NCBI RefSeq assembly: GCF_000514775.1
Contig: NZ_AZWO01000023.1
Location: 33,346 to 97,345, forward strand
DNA length: 64,000 nt
Direction: 5' to 3'
Source of the DNA: Salinispora pacifica CNR114
GTDB lineage: Bacteria; Actinomycetota; Actinomycetes; Mycobacteriales; Micromonosporaceae
The notes under the pieces were generated by a model, which was not told the DNA's origin, made no database searches, and saw only the letters and a list, made by a program, of their open reading frames with translations. The translations under genes were made by a program, and so were the position numbers. Shown piece after piece: positions 54,233 to 62,502 of the stretch (positions within the stretch are counted from its first letter, which is position 1; every line of letters begins with the position of its first letter).

Positions 54233-54959
54233 ACCGTTAGTCCAGCGCCGCCTGCTCGACCTGGCCGGGATCGACACCACCCTCGCCCAACTCGCCCACC
54301 GCCGCCGGACGCTGCCCGAGCGGGCCGAGTTGGACGCCCTCGCCCGGGAGCTCTCCGCGCTGGAGGACGAGCGCGCCCGCGCCCAGGTGGCCATCGATGA
54401 CCTGGACCGGGACATCGACCGGCTGGAACAGGACGTTGACCAGGTGCGAGCCCGCAAGCGCAAGGACGAGGACCGCCTCGCCGCCGGCGTGGGCCCGGCC
54501 CGGGAGTTGGAGGCGCTCCAACACGAGTTGGCCTCCCTCAACCGCCGCCAGGGCGACCTCGAGGACGCCGAACTGGAGCTGATGGAGCAGCGGGAGACCG
54601 CGCAGGGCGTCCTGACCGGGGTCGAGAAGCGGATCACCGAGGCCCGGGAGAAGCGGGACGCCGTCGAGCAGCGCCGCGATGACAGCCTGAACGAGATCAC
54701 CAAGGAGGAGGAGTTCAAACGCGGCGCCCGCCAGCCCCTCGCCGCCGACCTTCCCGGCGAACTGGTCGCGCTCTACGACCGGATTCGGGCGGAGAGCGGA
54801 CTCGGCGCAGCCCTGCTCACCGGCGGCCGGTGCGGCGGATGCCGGCTTGAGCTCTCCGGCGCGGACCGGGCCCGAATCCGCGCGGCGGATCCGGACGACG
54901 TGGTGCGCTGTGAGGAGTGCCGCCGGATCATGATCCGTACCAACGAGTCCGGGCTGTAG
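54222..54959 (+). CDS. zinc-ribbon coiled-coil protein (DUF164/CT398-like)
   Basis: The 245-residue protein starts from GTG overlapping the Nif3 stop. Residues 10-195 form a long antiparallel coiled coil; residues 195-245 carry a C4 zinc ribbon (GGRCGGCRLELS and VVRCEECRRIMI). The N-terminal segment LVQRRLLDLAGIDTTLAQL is conserved in the family. A coupled start and downstream RNase H gene suggest a three-gene operon. Function unknown. Confidence 0.9.
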   Translation: MKAEPLVQRRLLDLAGIDTTLAQLAHRRRTLPERAELDALARELSALEDERARAQVAIDDLDRDIDRLEQDVDQVRARKRKDEDRLAAGVGPARELEALQHELASLNRRQGDLEDAELELMEQRETAQGVLTGVEKRITEAREKRDAVEQRRDDSLNEITKEEEFKRGARQPLAADLPGELVALYDRIRAESGLGAALLTGGRCGGCRLELSGADRARIRAADPDDVVRCEECRRIMIRTNESGL

Positions 54960-54961
54960 TC

Positions 54962-56170
54962 GTGGCGCCGCGCGTGGTCGTCGTCGAGGCCGACGGCGGA
55001 TCTCGGGGGAACCCCGGTCCGGCCGGATACGGCGCGGTGCTCCGTGACCCCGGCACCGGCGAGGTGCTCGCCGAACGCTCAGCGGCGATCGGCACCGCCA
55101 CCAACAACGTCGCCGAGTACCGGGGCCTGATCGCCGGCCTGGAGGCCGCAGCGGAGCTGGGGGCCGCCGAGGTGGAAGCCCGGTTGGACTCCAAGCTCGT
55201 GGTCGAGCAGATGTGCGGCCGGTGGCAGATCAAAAATCCCGGCCTGCGTCCGCTCGCCGCGCAGGCAGCCGGGCTGGTCGGTCAATTCGCCGCCGTCCGG
55301 TTCACCTGGATTCCGCGGAACCGCAACCGGCACGCCGACGCGCTGGCCAACGCCGCCATGGACGCCGCCGCCGGAGCACCAGCCCAGCCAGCGAACCGGG
55401 TAGTCGAGGAACCACGGCCGGTGGCCGCCGTCGACTCGCCCGCCCGCGCGGCGGCTCGCGAGGCCGCGGCCCGCGCCGCCACCGCCCGTACCAGCGGCAC
55501 CGACCCGGCCACCGCCCCCGCCTCCTGGGAGCCGCGGCCCAGCTTCACCGCGACCCGGCTGGTTCTCGTGCGGCACGGGGCGACCGAGTACACCGAACAG
55601 CGCCGCTACTCCGGCCGGGTGGACGTGCCCCTCTCCGACCACGGTCGGGCCCAGGCCGAAGCCACCGCCGACCGGGTGGCCGCGCTGGCCCCGTCGGCCG
55701 CGGCCGTGGTCAGCTCCCCACTGAGCCGGTGTCGGGACACCGCCGAGGCCATCGCCGCGGCGCTCGGGGGAAAGCCGGTCCGCGACAACAACGACCTCGT
55801 CGAGTGTGACTTCGGGGCCTGGGACGGCCGCACCTTCGCAGAGGTGCGGGAGCGCTGGGCCGGCGAGATGGACGCCTGGCTCGCCGCCACGACGGTCGCG
55901 CCGCCCGGCGGAGAGTCATTCGCCGAAGTCGCCACGCGCAGCCGGCGGGCGGTTGATGAGCTGCGGAAGGCCTACCCGGGGGAGACCGTCGTGGTGGTCT
56001 CGCACGTCTCGCCGATCAAACTGATCCTGCGGGAGGCTCTCGGCGGCGGAGACACGCTGCTGCATCGGCTGTTCCTCGATGCGGCCGGCATCTCCGTGGT
56101 GGACCTGTGGCCCGACGGCGGAGTGGCCGTCCGCTCCGTCAACGACACCGCTCACCTCCCGTCCAGCTGA
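54962..56170 (+). CDS. bifunctional RNase HI / histidine (acid) phosphatase fusion
   Basis: The 402-residue protein starts from GTG two bases after the zinc-ribbon stop. Residues 1-145 are RNase HI (VEADGGSRGNPGPAGYGAVL, NNVAEYRGLIAGLE, NRHADALANAAMD with catalytic Asp/Glu). After an Ala/Arg linker, residues of about 200-402 are a histidine phosphatase (LVLVRHGATEYTEQRRYSGR, VVVVSHVSPIKLILREAL) of the CobC/phosphoglycerate-mutase type. Same organisation as mycobacterial Rv2228c. It cleaves RNA in RNA:DNA hybrids and probably dephosphorylates a cobalamin precursor. Confidence 0.93.
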   Translation: MAPRVVVVEADGGSRGNPGPAGYGAVLRDPGTGEVLAERSAAIGTATNNVAEYRGLIAGLEAAAELGAAEVEARLDSKLVVEQMCGRWQIKNPGLRPLAAQAAGLVGQFAAVRFTWIPRNRNRHADALANAAMDAAAGAPAQPANRVVEEPRPVAAVDSPARAAAREAAARAATARTSGTDPATAPASWEPRPSFTATRLVLVRHGATEYTEQRRYSGRVDVPLSDHGRAQAEATADRVAALAPSAAAVVSSPLSRCRDTAEAIAAALGGKPVRDNNDLVECDFGAWDGRTFAEVRERWAGEMDAWLAATTVAPPGGESFAEVATRSRRAVDELRKAYPGETVVVVSHVSPIKLILREALGGGDTLLHRLFLDAAGISVVDLWPDGGVAVRSVNDTAHLPSS

Positions 56171-56238
56171 TCGACCCGGCTGCTGGCCCCCTCAGCCTCC
56201 GGCCCCCAGCCGGCTGGTCTGTTCAGCTTCCGGTTCGT

Positions 56239-57000
56239 TCAGCTTCCGGTCCGCCAGAGCAGGTACAGGCCGATGATTGTCCCGAAGGCCACGATCACCG
56301 TTCTGAGCACCATCGGTGGCAGCCGGGGGAGCAGCCGCGCGCCCGCGTACCCACCCACCAGCGTCGCCGGTGCGACCACGGCAACCGCCGCCCAGTTCAC
56401 CGGCCCGAACAGCGCGAACACCACCAGCGTGGTGAGTCCGACCACCGCCGAGAGTAGGTTCTTGACGGCGCTGACCCGGACCAGCGACGCGTCCAGCATC
56501 AGCGCCAGGCCCGCCACCAACATCACCCCCAGCGCCGCGCCGAAGTATCCGCCGTACACCGCGGCGAGCGCGACCATGGCCTGCACCGAGACGCTACGGT
56601 GCCGCCTCGACCGGTCACGGGGGTGTCCGACAAACCGGCGCAGCGGCCCCTGGAAGGCCAGCACCGCCGTCGCCCCGAGCACCAGAAACGGTACGATCAA
56701 CTCGAACGCCCGGGCCGGCGTAGCCAACAGGAGCACGGTGCCGGCGACCGTACCGAGGACGGTGGTGGGCAGCAGAGCCAACAGCTCCCGACCACGCGGC
56801 AGCTCCGCGCGACTGCCCGCGACGCTCGCCGCGTACCCCGGGAAGGCCGACACCGAGTTGCTCACGTTCGCCGATACCGGTGGCAACCCGGCGGCGATCA
56901 TCGCCGGAAAGGTGATCAGCGAACCCCCACCGGCTACCGCGTTGAGCATGCCGGCGGCGAGGCCGGCGGGGACGAGCAGCGCGGCGTCGGCGATGTGCAT
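56239..57000 (-). CDS. TauE/SafE family sulfite/anion exporter
   Basis: The 253-residue membrane protein has the family's conserved N-terminal GLAAGMLNAVAGGGSLITFP and PPVSANVSNSVS blocks and a second AAVYGGYFGAALGVMLVAGL repeat; about eight hydrophobic segments. Start at ATG 57000 follows the sequence pattern of homologues. It is a putative exporter of sulfite or organosulfonates. It converges on the RNase HI gene; two GTTCAGCTTCCGGT repeats (56221 and 56237) overlap its 3' end. Confidence 0.88.
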   Translation of the reverse strand: MHIADAALLVPAGLAAGMLNAVAGGGSLITFPAMIAAGLPPVSANVSNSVSAFPGYAASVAGSRAELPRGRELLALLPTTVLGTVAGTVLLLATPARAFELIVPFLVLGATAVLAFQGPLRRFVGHPRDRSRRHRSVSVQAMVALAAVYGGYFGAALGVMLVAGLALMLDASLVRVSAVKNLLSAVVGLTTLVVFALFGPVNWAAVAVVAPATLVGGYAGARLLPRLPPMVLRTVIVAFGTIIGLYLLWRTGS

Positions 57001-57127
57001 GGTGAGGCAGGTTAGTACGCCGTGGTGCCCCGTCCACCCCGCAGGACCGGTCCGACGCGTTGGCGGGTGCTGGTGTGGTGGTTGGGGCGGAAATGGGTGC
57101 GGCGACAGGGTCGTTAGGATAGGTGCG

Positions 57128-57556
<429 letters not shown>

Positions 57557-57590
57557 CCAGCTCAGAGACCCGATCAAGGCTCTGAGCTGG
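57557..57590 (+). terminator. rnpB terminator hairpin
   Basis: CCAGCTCAGAG (57557-57567) pairs with CTCTGAGCTGG (57580-57590) around a 12-base loop, just past the mature 3' end. A variant of the same hairpin follows the second copy of the repeat at 61914. Confidence 0.75.
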
Positions 57591-57914
57591 CTCTATATCC
57601 GGGCATCAATGGTCGTCCTCGGTCAAGATTGGCCAGCTTTTGACGGCCTGACGACGGCCTGACGGCCTGGAGACGGCCTGATCTTGGAGGCGGCGAGGCT
57701 CACCTGTGATCACGCATTTCGATCTATGGTGCCGATTGTCCGGTCCACGTAAACCTGGCCAGCCGGCAAGGTGGTGGCCAGCGCCAGGACAGGTTGGAGT
57801 GGACAGGCGGACTGTGATCGTCCGGTGCTAGCTGGCCGATTATTGGAGCCTGCGGTGCCGATCCAGCCGGATCTTGTGACTCGTTGTCTGCGGGTGGTGA
57901 GTACCCTGCCGGGC
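57591..57914. other. left end of the island, non-coding with GACGGCCTG repeats
   Basis: Four copies of GACGGCCTG lie at 57642, 57653, 57661 and 57672. The same 9-mer occurs twice near the right end at 61806 and 61817. No gene is supported; frames across this stretch have no usable start. Arm-type integrase-binding sites are one explanation. Confidence 0.55.
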
Positions 57915-58943
57915 ATGACTACGGATGACGACATGGCGGAGCGGGTTCCGCAGTCGTGGTTCCCACCGGGGCGGGTGACCGGTCGGGGGCGCGGCTGGTA
58001 CCGAGGTGACTGCCATGTGCATTCGGCGCGCTCGAATGGTGGAGAGCTGACGCCGGAGCAGCTCGCGGCCGGTGCCCGTAAGGTCAGACTGGACTTCATC
58101 GCCATTACCGAGCACAACACGTCCGACACGCATGGCGTCTGGGGTCCACTCGCCGGTGACGATCTGCTGGTGATGCTCGGCCAGGAGGTCACCACCTGGA
58201 CCGGGCACTGGCTGGCGCTTGGCATCGACCCGGGACAGGTGGTCGACTGGCGGTACGGCATTCGCGACGATGCGATCGACCGACATGTGGACCAGGTGCA
58301 TCAAGCCGGTGGGCTGTGCGTAGCGGCCCACCCGCACGCGCCGTATCCCTCTGGCGTTTTCATGTACCCGTTCCACGGGTTTGACGTGGTAGAGGTGTGG
58401 AACGGGCTGTGGAGTTCGGACCTGCCCTGGAACGCTAACAATGAGGCGGCACTGGCCGAATGGGGTCGCAGCCTGGCTGACGACATCCGAGGTGGGCGAT
58501 GGCGGCCAGCGCTGGGCAACAGCGACGCGCATCTGGAGGGCCAGATCGGTGTACCGCACACAGTCGTGTTGGCCGAGGAGCTGAGCACTGAGGCGGTCCT
58601 CGCCGGCATCCGGGCCGGCCGGAGCTGGATCGCCGAATCAGCCGCCATTGAGCTGTCGCTCACCGCCGCTGCTGGTGATCGTAGCGCCGGGATCGGTCAG
58701 CGGCTGAAGACCTGCGACGAGCCGGTTGTAGCACGGGTGGACGTAAGCGGCGTGCCATCCGGCATCGTCAGCTTCCACACCGATCGAGGCACGGTGCACC
58801 GCGAATCCTTGCCGAGCGACGGATCCGGTGCCGTGGAATGGCGCACCAGCGAGGCAGAATCGGCGTTCGTCCGCGTCGAGCTACGCCACCTCGGAGGGCA
58901 CATGGCGGCGCTCACCAACCCCGTCATTTTGGCCGGTCTCTGA
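57915..58943 (+). CDS. CehA/McbA-type PHP-domain metallohydrolase
   Basis: The 342-residue protein starts at ATG within the island. The PHP domain shows GDCHVHSARSNGGELTPEQL (HxH metal motif), DFIAITEHNTSD, VAAHPHAPYPSG and ALGNSDAHLEGQIG (final Asp/His), covering the usual metal ligands. It matches the CehA/McbA family, whose named members are carbaryl hydrolases and peptidase-like enzymes. The substrate is unknown. The codon use looks less G+C-extreme than that of core genes, consistent with acquisition. The 3' end touches the truncated TnsA gene. Confidence 0.87.
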   Translation: MTTDDDMAERVPQSWFPPGRVTGRGRGWYRGDCHVHSARSNGGELTPEQLAAGARKVRLDFIAITEHNTSDTHGVWGPLAGDDLLVMLGQEVTTWTGHWLALGIDPGQVVDWRYGIRDDAIDRHVDQVHQAGGLCVAAHPHAPYPSGVFMYPFHGFDVVEVWNGLWSSDLPWNANNEAALAEWGRSLADDIRGGRWRPALGNSDAHLEGQIGVPHTVVLAEELSTEAVLAGIRAGRSWIAESAAIELSLTAAAGDRSAGIGQRLKTCDEPVVARVDVSGVPSGIVSFHTDRGTVHRESLPSDGSGAVEWRTSEAESAFVRVELRHLGGHMAALTNPVILAGL

Positions 58944-59415
58944 GGCGCTGCGTTCTCCGATCGAAGTCCAGCAGCATCAGGTGGTCCCGTTCAAGCCAGG
59001 ACTCGTACCCGACATGCCGGCCGGTCGTCGACGACCACCACAAGCCCGGAAAGTGCCGCTGCCGCTTGTGCGACGAGAATGTTCGTACAGGCTTGACCTG
59101 CTCGAACCTCACTCCAGCAGAGTTGATCAAGGAAGCGTGGGCCTCCGCTCCCTCGCCGACGAAGCCGACCTCAAACTCAGCCGTCAGCGGACCACCCAGG
59201 CCCTGCACCGCGCGCAGCACCCTAGCACCGTACCGGCTGGCCACCTTCAGCCGGACGTGGCCACGTCGTTGGCCATCCTCAAGCGGACTGGCCAACTTCG
59301 AGCGGACCGGACACCGATCATTCGGATGTCGCTGGTGTCGTCGGTCTCTACTCCGCCGCGAGGTGTGCGAGGCGGTTAGGGGGAGATCATCTCCCGTCAT
59401 TCCAGAGCCAGGCAT
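58924..59415 (-). pseudogene. truncated TnsA-like transposase endonuclease
   Basis: The reading frame encodes the middle of a TnsA-like heteromeric transposase endonuclease: VRTFSSHKRQRHFPGLWWSS then TTGRHVGYESWLERDHLMLL, ending abruptly after LLDFD with unrelated residues (RRTQRLRDRPK). The catalytic Glu region (ESWLERD) is kept, but the later Asp and Q-x-K/QPFWL part is absent because the sequence joins the tail of the PHP gene at about 58944-58960. It would therefore be catalytically dead. No TnsB or TnsC gene remains in the window. Confidence 0.7.
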
Positions 59416-59445
59416 GTGCTGCCGTGTCGCCCCGTATGCGCTGAG

Positions 59446-59640
59446 CTACTGCTCGTCGGTTCGCTGGGTCGGCCGCTTCTCGGCGATCCACGCCACTACC
59501 GCATCCCGCTCCCAGATCCGCCCAGTCGCCAAGGTGTCCAGCGGTGCCGGGAATCCGGGGCGCGCCACGATCTCCGAGGCACGCTGCCGGCTGACACCGC
59601 CCAACAGTTGTTGGATTTCCGACATGCCCGCGAGCCGCAT
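59446..59640 (-). CDS. AlpA/excisionase-like DNA-binding protein
   Basis: The 64-residue helix-turn-helix protein reads MRLAGMSEIQQLLGGVSRQR then ASEIVARPGFPAPLDTLATG, with R-W-E-R-D-x-V-x-A-W as the wing. This is the AlpA/MerR-type excisionase fold often encoded beside integrases. It could act as a directionality factor or element regulator. Its promoter lies in the divergent gap with the 93-aa gene. Confidence 0.78.
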   Translation of the reverse strand: MRLAGMSEIQQLLGGVSRQRASEIVARPGFPAPLDTLATGRIWERDAVVAWIAEKRPTQRTDEQ

Positions 59641-59765
59641 AAATCCGACCGTACGGACTTGCCGAGTAGCAACCCCGTCAAGTTGACGGGCTTGACACCT
59701 GCTAGGTGGACGCTAGCCGCTGTGCCGGTGGTGGAGGACCCGAACCCGCCGCCGGTACGGCGAAC

Positions 59766-59807
59766 GCCCTGCCCGGTCGGTAACCTCCGAACCCTGCCGG
59801 GCAGGGC
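59766..59807 (+). promoter_or_regulatory. inverted repeat in the leader of the 93-aa gene
   Basis: Arms GCCCTGCCCGG (59766-59776) and CCGGGCAGGGC (59797-59807), 11 bp each, flank a 20-base loop and end 23 bp before the ATG of the element gene. It can act as an operator or leader hairpin. Confidence 0.45.
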
Positions 59808-59830
59808 ATCCTTCAAGAAGAGGAGCCCGT

Positions 59831-60112
59831 ATGCCTGCCGAGGAGCACGGCCGCACATGGCTGCAACCACGCCCGCCGGAGCCTGGCCACGAAGTGTGGA
59901 TCACCCGTAACGCCTCGGTGCAGTTCGCGCGGCAGCCGAGCTTCGTGTTCCGGGTGATCTCGGTGTGTCCGCAGCCCACGTACCCGGGCTGGGTGTGGCT
60001 GACCGGCTACCAGCTCGACGGCCAGGGCCACGCTGTCGCCCGCCAGGAGATCTACGTCCGGCTCGCCGGTCTACGTCGGGCTTCTCGCTCTGACGCGCGG
60101 CTAAGGTCGTAG
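59831..60112 (+). CDS. mobile-element-type hypothetical protein, 93 aa
   Basis: It starts at ATG behind GAGGAG, beginning MPAEEHGRTWLQPRPPEPGH. It has GHEVWITRNASVQFARQPSF, GWVWLTGYQLDGQGHAVARQ and ends in basic residues. Proteins like this occur in actinobacterial integrative elements, where the role is unknown. The well-formed ribosome-binding site suggests it is still expressed. Confidence 0.7.
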   Translation: MPAEEHGRTWLQPRPPEPGHEVWITRNASVQFARQPSFVFRVISVCPQPTYPGWVWLTGYQLDGQGHAVARQEIYVRLAGLRRASRSDARLRS

Positions 60113-60245
60113 TCGGCCGCGTGTCACGAGCCCGGTGCCCCGCGGCCGCCGCCACAGTGGCGCAGTTGACCTCAACCGCACCCAACGACGGGCCCGGCCC
60201 CTGGAGGGTTTACCCGGTCCACGACGGCCACCGCCTCCCTCCCAG

Positions 60246-60653
60246 ATGCCAGGTTTTGACCCAACCGAACCGCAGTTCCCACCGGGCACGGGGGGTATCG
60301 ACCCGCGCACGGCGGACGCCGTCCCCTTGCCAGGTTTCTTGCGGGTGTTGCGCTGGCGCGTGATTTTCGGCATGGACTGGTGGGAGCGTTCCACGGACGA
60401 GTCTCAAATGGCGGCTGTCAAGCGGGCTGTGTGGTTGGGCAGGTTTCCTCAGTCGGCAGGCGTGTTTCTGCCCGGGGTTCTCGGTCGGGTTAAGGCTCGC
60501 CGGAGGCGACCGCGTAGCAGCTTTGACCTGGCCGGGGTTCTCGGGCAGCCCTTGTGGTACCCGAGCGAGGAGACCTGTCGCCGTCTCCGAGGAGGGTGGG
60601 GGTGCGGGGGCAACGCCCCGCTGAGGGTGGGTGGAGGGATGATCCGTTCGTGA
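60246..60653 (+). CDS. hypothetical island protein, 135 aa
   Basis: From ATG 60246 the frame reads MPGFDPTEPQFPPGTGGIDP then LPGFLRVLRWRVIFGMDWWE, followed by a basic Arg-rich segment (KARRRRPRSSF). The Trp-rich hydrophobic block could be membrane-associated. The stop overlaps the next GTG start (GTGA). It may be a shortened element gene; function unknown. Confidence 0.5.
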   Translation: MPGFDPTEPQFPPGTGGIDPRTADAVPLPGFLRVLRWRVIFGMDWWERSTDESQMAAVKRAVWLGRFPQSAGVFLPGVLGRVKARRRRPRSSFDLAGVLGQPLWYPSEETCRRLRGGWGCGGNAPLRVGGGMIRS

Positions 60654-61000
60654 AGAGTCTTACTGAACTCGCTCTAGATCTCTGTCTTGACCCTCAATAT
60701 CCGGAGCGACCGGGTGGTCACCTCAACGAGGCCGCTCGGGACTTCATCGAGGTGCTGACCTTCGCAGACGCTGACGCGATCATGGCGATGATCAACGAGA
60801 CGATCCCGGACCTCACCGGGGATCTTCCGGTATGGGCGCGGAACCTCGCCTATCGTCTGGCATGCCTTCAGCGGCCCCACGATGCTGAAGTGCTTCGTGC
60901 GGCGGGCGTGGACCTCTACTCCCACGGGCCGGACTGGGACGATCACGCCGAAGAACTTGGGCGTCAAGCCGACGAGATGGACACCTCGTTCCCGAGCTGA
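60650..61000 (+). CDS. hypothetical island protein, 116 aa, acidic
   Basis: The GTG start overlaps the previous stop; GGAGG lies about 12 bases upstream. The acidic helical protein contains ARDFIEVLTFADADAIMAMI and WARNLAYRLACLQRPHDAEV. Similar small acidic proteins are common in actinomycete accessory regions; no function is known. Coupled translation with its neighbour suggests a pair. Confidence 0.6.
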   Translation: MKSLTELALDLCLDPQYPERPGGHLNEAARDFIEVLTFADADAIMAMINETIPDLTGDLPVWARNLAYRLACLQRPHDAEVLRAAGVDLYSHGPDWDDHAEELGRQADEMDTSFPS

Positions 61001-61018
61001 CCTTCGCCGGCTACGACA

Positions 61019-61267
61019 GTGTCCGATCTGGGGAACGTGCGCGGGTTCAGCTGGGGCTGTGACTGCGGCTGGAGTTGGAAGCAGTGGTTGTCGCGCAGCA
61101 GGGCCCACAGCCGCTTCCGGCGGAGCGGACGGCTGGCCACAGGCGGTCACTCTCCCAGCGGTAGCCGGATGCGGTGGCGTAGGCCGGGTGGCCGGCTGTC
61201 GCTGCTGGTGCGCCGCGTGCGCCGGGACGTGACCGGCCGCCAGGCCGCACGCGCGGCCCGGCGCTGA
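61019..61267 (+). CDS. hypothetical small basic protein, 82 aa
   Basis: From GTG 61019 it encodes SDLGNVRGFSWGCDCGWSWK and then an Arg/Gly/Ser-rich basic tail (RRVRRDVTGRQAARAARR). The C-x-C-x-W-x-W start resembles small zinc-binding element proteins, but the tail could be out of frame with the ancestral gene. A hairpin follows at 61274. Confidence 0.4.
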   Translation: MSDLGNVRGFSWGCDCGWSWKQWLSRSRAHSRFRRSGRLATGGHSPSGSRMRWRRPGGRLSLLVRRVRRDVTGRQAARAARR

Positions 61268-61273
61268 CGCGGC

Positions 61274-61292
61274 GGCGGGCCGAAGGCCCGCC
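61274..61292 (+). terminator. small hairpin before the integrase relic
   Basis: GGCGGGCC and GGCCCGCC form an 8-bp stem with loop GAA just after the stop at 61267 and at the point where integrase homology begins. It could be a terminator or mark a deletion junction. Confidence 0.5.
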
Positions 61293-61826
61293 CTTGATTC
61301 GGGCTGGGTCCATGTGGTTCGGCAGCTCAAGCTCGTGCGGTCGCGTCTGGTCTTTGGGCTACCGAAGAATGATCGGGACCGGCGTATCCCGTTGCCTGTG
61401 ACGGTGGTGGACGCTCTGCGGGAGCACCTCGCCTGGTGCAAGCCAGTAGAACTTACCCTGCCGTGGGAGGATCCATTCAGTGACGAACGGGTCACTGTGC
61501 CACTCGTGTTGACCACTCCGCGTAAGGGTGCGATCAATCGAGGCACTTTCGATGCCAAGGCTTGGAAGCCTGCGGTGACTGCCGTAGGGCTCGTGCCGAC
61601 CAGGGCGACGGGCATGCACGCGCTACGCCACTTCTATGCCTCGGCCTTGCTCGATGCGGGGGAGAGCATCAAGGCGTTGGCGGCGTACCTCGGCCACGCT
61701 GACCCCGGCTTCACGCTTCGGGTCTACACGCACCTCATGCCGACGAGTGAGGAGCGCACCCGCCGGGCGATTGATGACCTGTTCGAGGGCACCCGCGTCG
61801 GTCCTGACGGCCTGGTGACGGCCTGA
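61293..61826 (+). pseudogene. tyrosine integrase, C-terminal half only
   Basis: In-frame integrase homology begins at ALDSGWVHVVRQLK and continues through RLVFGLPKNDRDRRIPLPV. The catalytic HxxR and second His are visible (GMHALRHFYASALL, AYLGHADPGFTL) and the nucleophile Tyr in RVYTHLMPTSEERTRRAIDD. The N-terminal arm-binding and core-binding domains, about 200 residues, and the first catalytic Arg are missing. No start codon with a ribosome-binding site precedes it. It lies 48 bp before the right att copy, the normal place for an element integrase. Confidence 0.82.
61806..61825 (+). repeat. two GACGGCCTG repeats at the right end
   Basis: GACGGCCTG occurs at 61806-61814 and 61817-61825, overlapping the last codons of the integrase relic. 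It matches the four copies at 57642-57680 near the left end. Confidence 0.5.
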
Positions 61827-61874
61827 ACGTGGTAGTGGCAAGTGTTCGCGCAGGTCAGGGTGCGTTTCAAGGGG

Positions 61875-61914
61875 AGAATCCGGCGTACAGGTCGACTCGT
61901 CCGTCGCCCACCAG
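61875..61914 (+). repeat. att core, right copy
   Basis: Exact 40-bp duplicate of 57521-57560 (3' end of rnpB) without the rest of rnpB, followed by a variant terminator hairpin (TCAGAGCC with GGCTCTGA). It lies 48 bp after the integrase relic. Confidence 0.9.
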
Positions 61915-61995
61915 GTCAGAGCCGTGATCAAGGCTCTGAGCAGCGCATGCTCTATCGAGTTGCGTTTTTGGCGTTTCTGGCCGATGCTGGCAAGT

Positions 61996-62502
61996 ATGGC
62001 GACGGTGGGTGGGGAACTACTAAGCACTGGTCAGGCGGCCAAGCTGCTGGGTTCTTCGCGCCAGCAGGTGGTCAACCTGTGCGAGCGTGGTGATCTGCCG
62101 TTCGTGCGGGTGGGTGCGCACCGCAAGGTCCGACGGGAGCACGTCGAGGCGCTGTTGCGCCCCAGACAGCCGCTGACCCGTGATCAGCTCAAGTCGCTGT
62201 GGCTGCACCAAGCCGTGGCAGGCGGCCTGGTCGCCGATCCGGATGGCGTGCTGAGTAAGGCTGGGGAGAATCTCGATCGGCTCCTTCGGCAGCACCGGGG
62301 GACCATGGCCGAGGTCTGGTTGAGGCGCTGGCAAGACAAGATCAACGAAGGAGTTGGCTCCGTTCTTCGGGTGTTGACATCGGAAGATCCGGAGGCTGTC
62401 GAGATGCGGCAGAATTCGCCCTTCGCTGGTGTGCTCTCGCAGGCGCAGCGCGGGAAGGTTCTGGAGTCCTTCAAGCGCCGGGGCTGGGAGCGGGCAGCGT
62501 GA
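61996..62502 (+). CDS. HTH antitoxin-like protein (excisionase-type HTH)
   Basis: The frame encodes LLSTGQAAKLLGSSRQQVVN followed by LCERGDLPFVRVGAHRKVRR, a MerR/excisionase-type helix-turn-helix (about residues 10-45), then a C-terminal helical part of about 115 residues. It overlaps the nucleotidyltransferase start (GTGA). HTH plus nucleotidyltransferase pairs in actinobacteria behave as toxin-antitoxin modules in some cases; here this is inferred. ATG 61996 is the preferred start; 61984 is possible. No clear ribosome-binding site is seen. Confidence 0.75.
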   Translation: MATVGGELLSTGQAAKLLGSSRQQVVNLCERGDLPFVRVGAHRKVRREHVEALLRPRQPLTRDQLKSLWLHQAVAGGLVADPDGVLSKAGENLDRLLRQHRGTMAEVWLRRWQDKINEGVGSVLRVLTSEDPEAVEMRQNSPFAGVLSQAQRGKVLESFKRRGWERAA

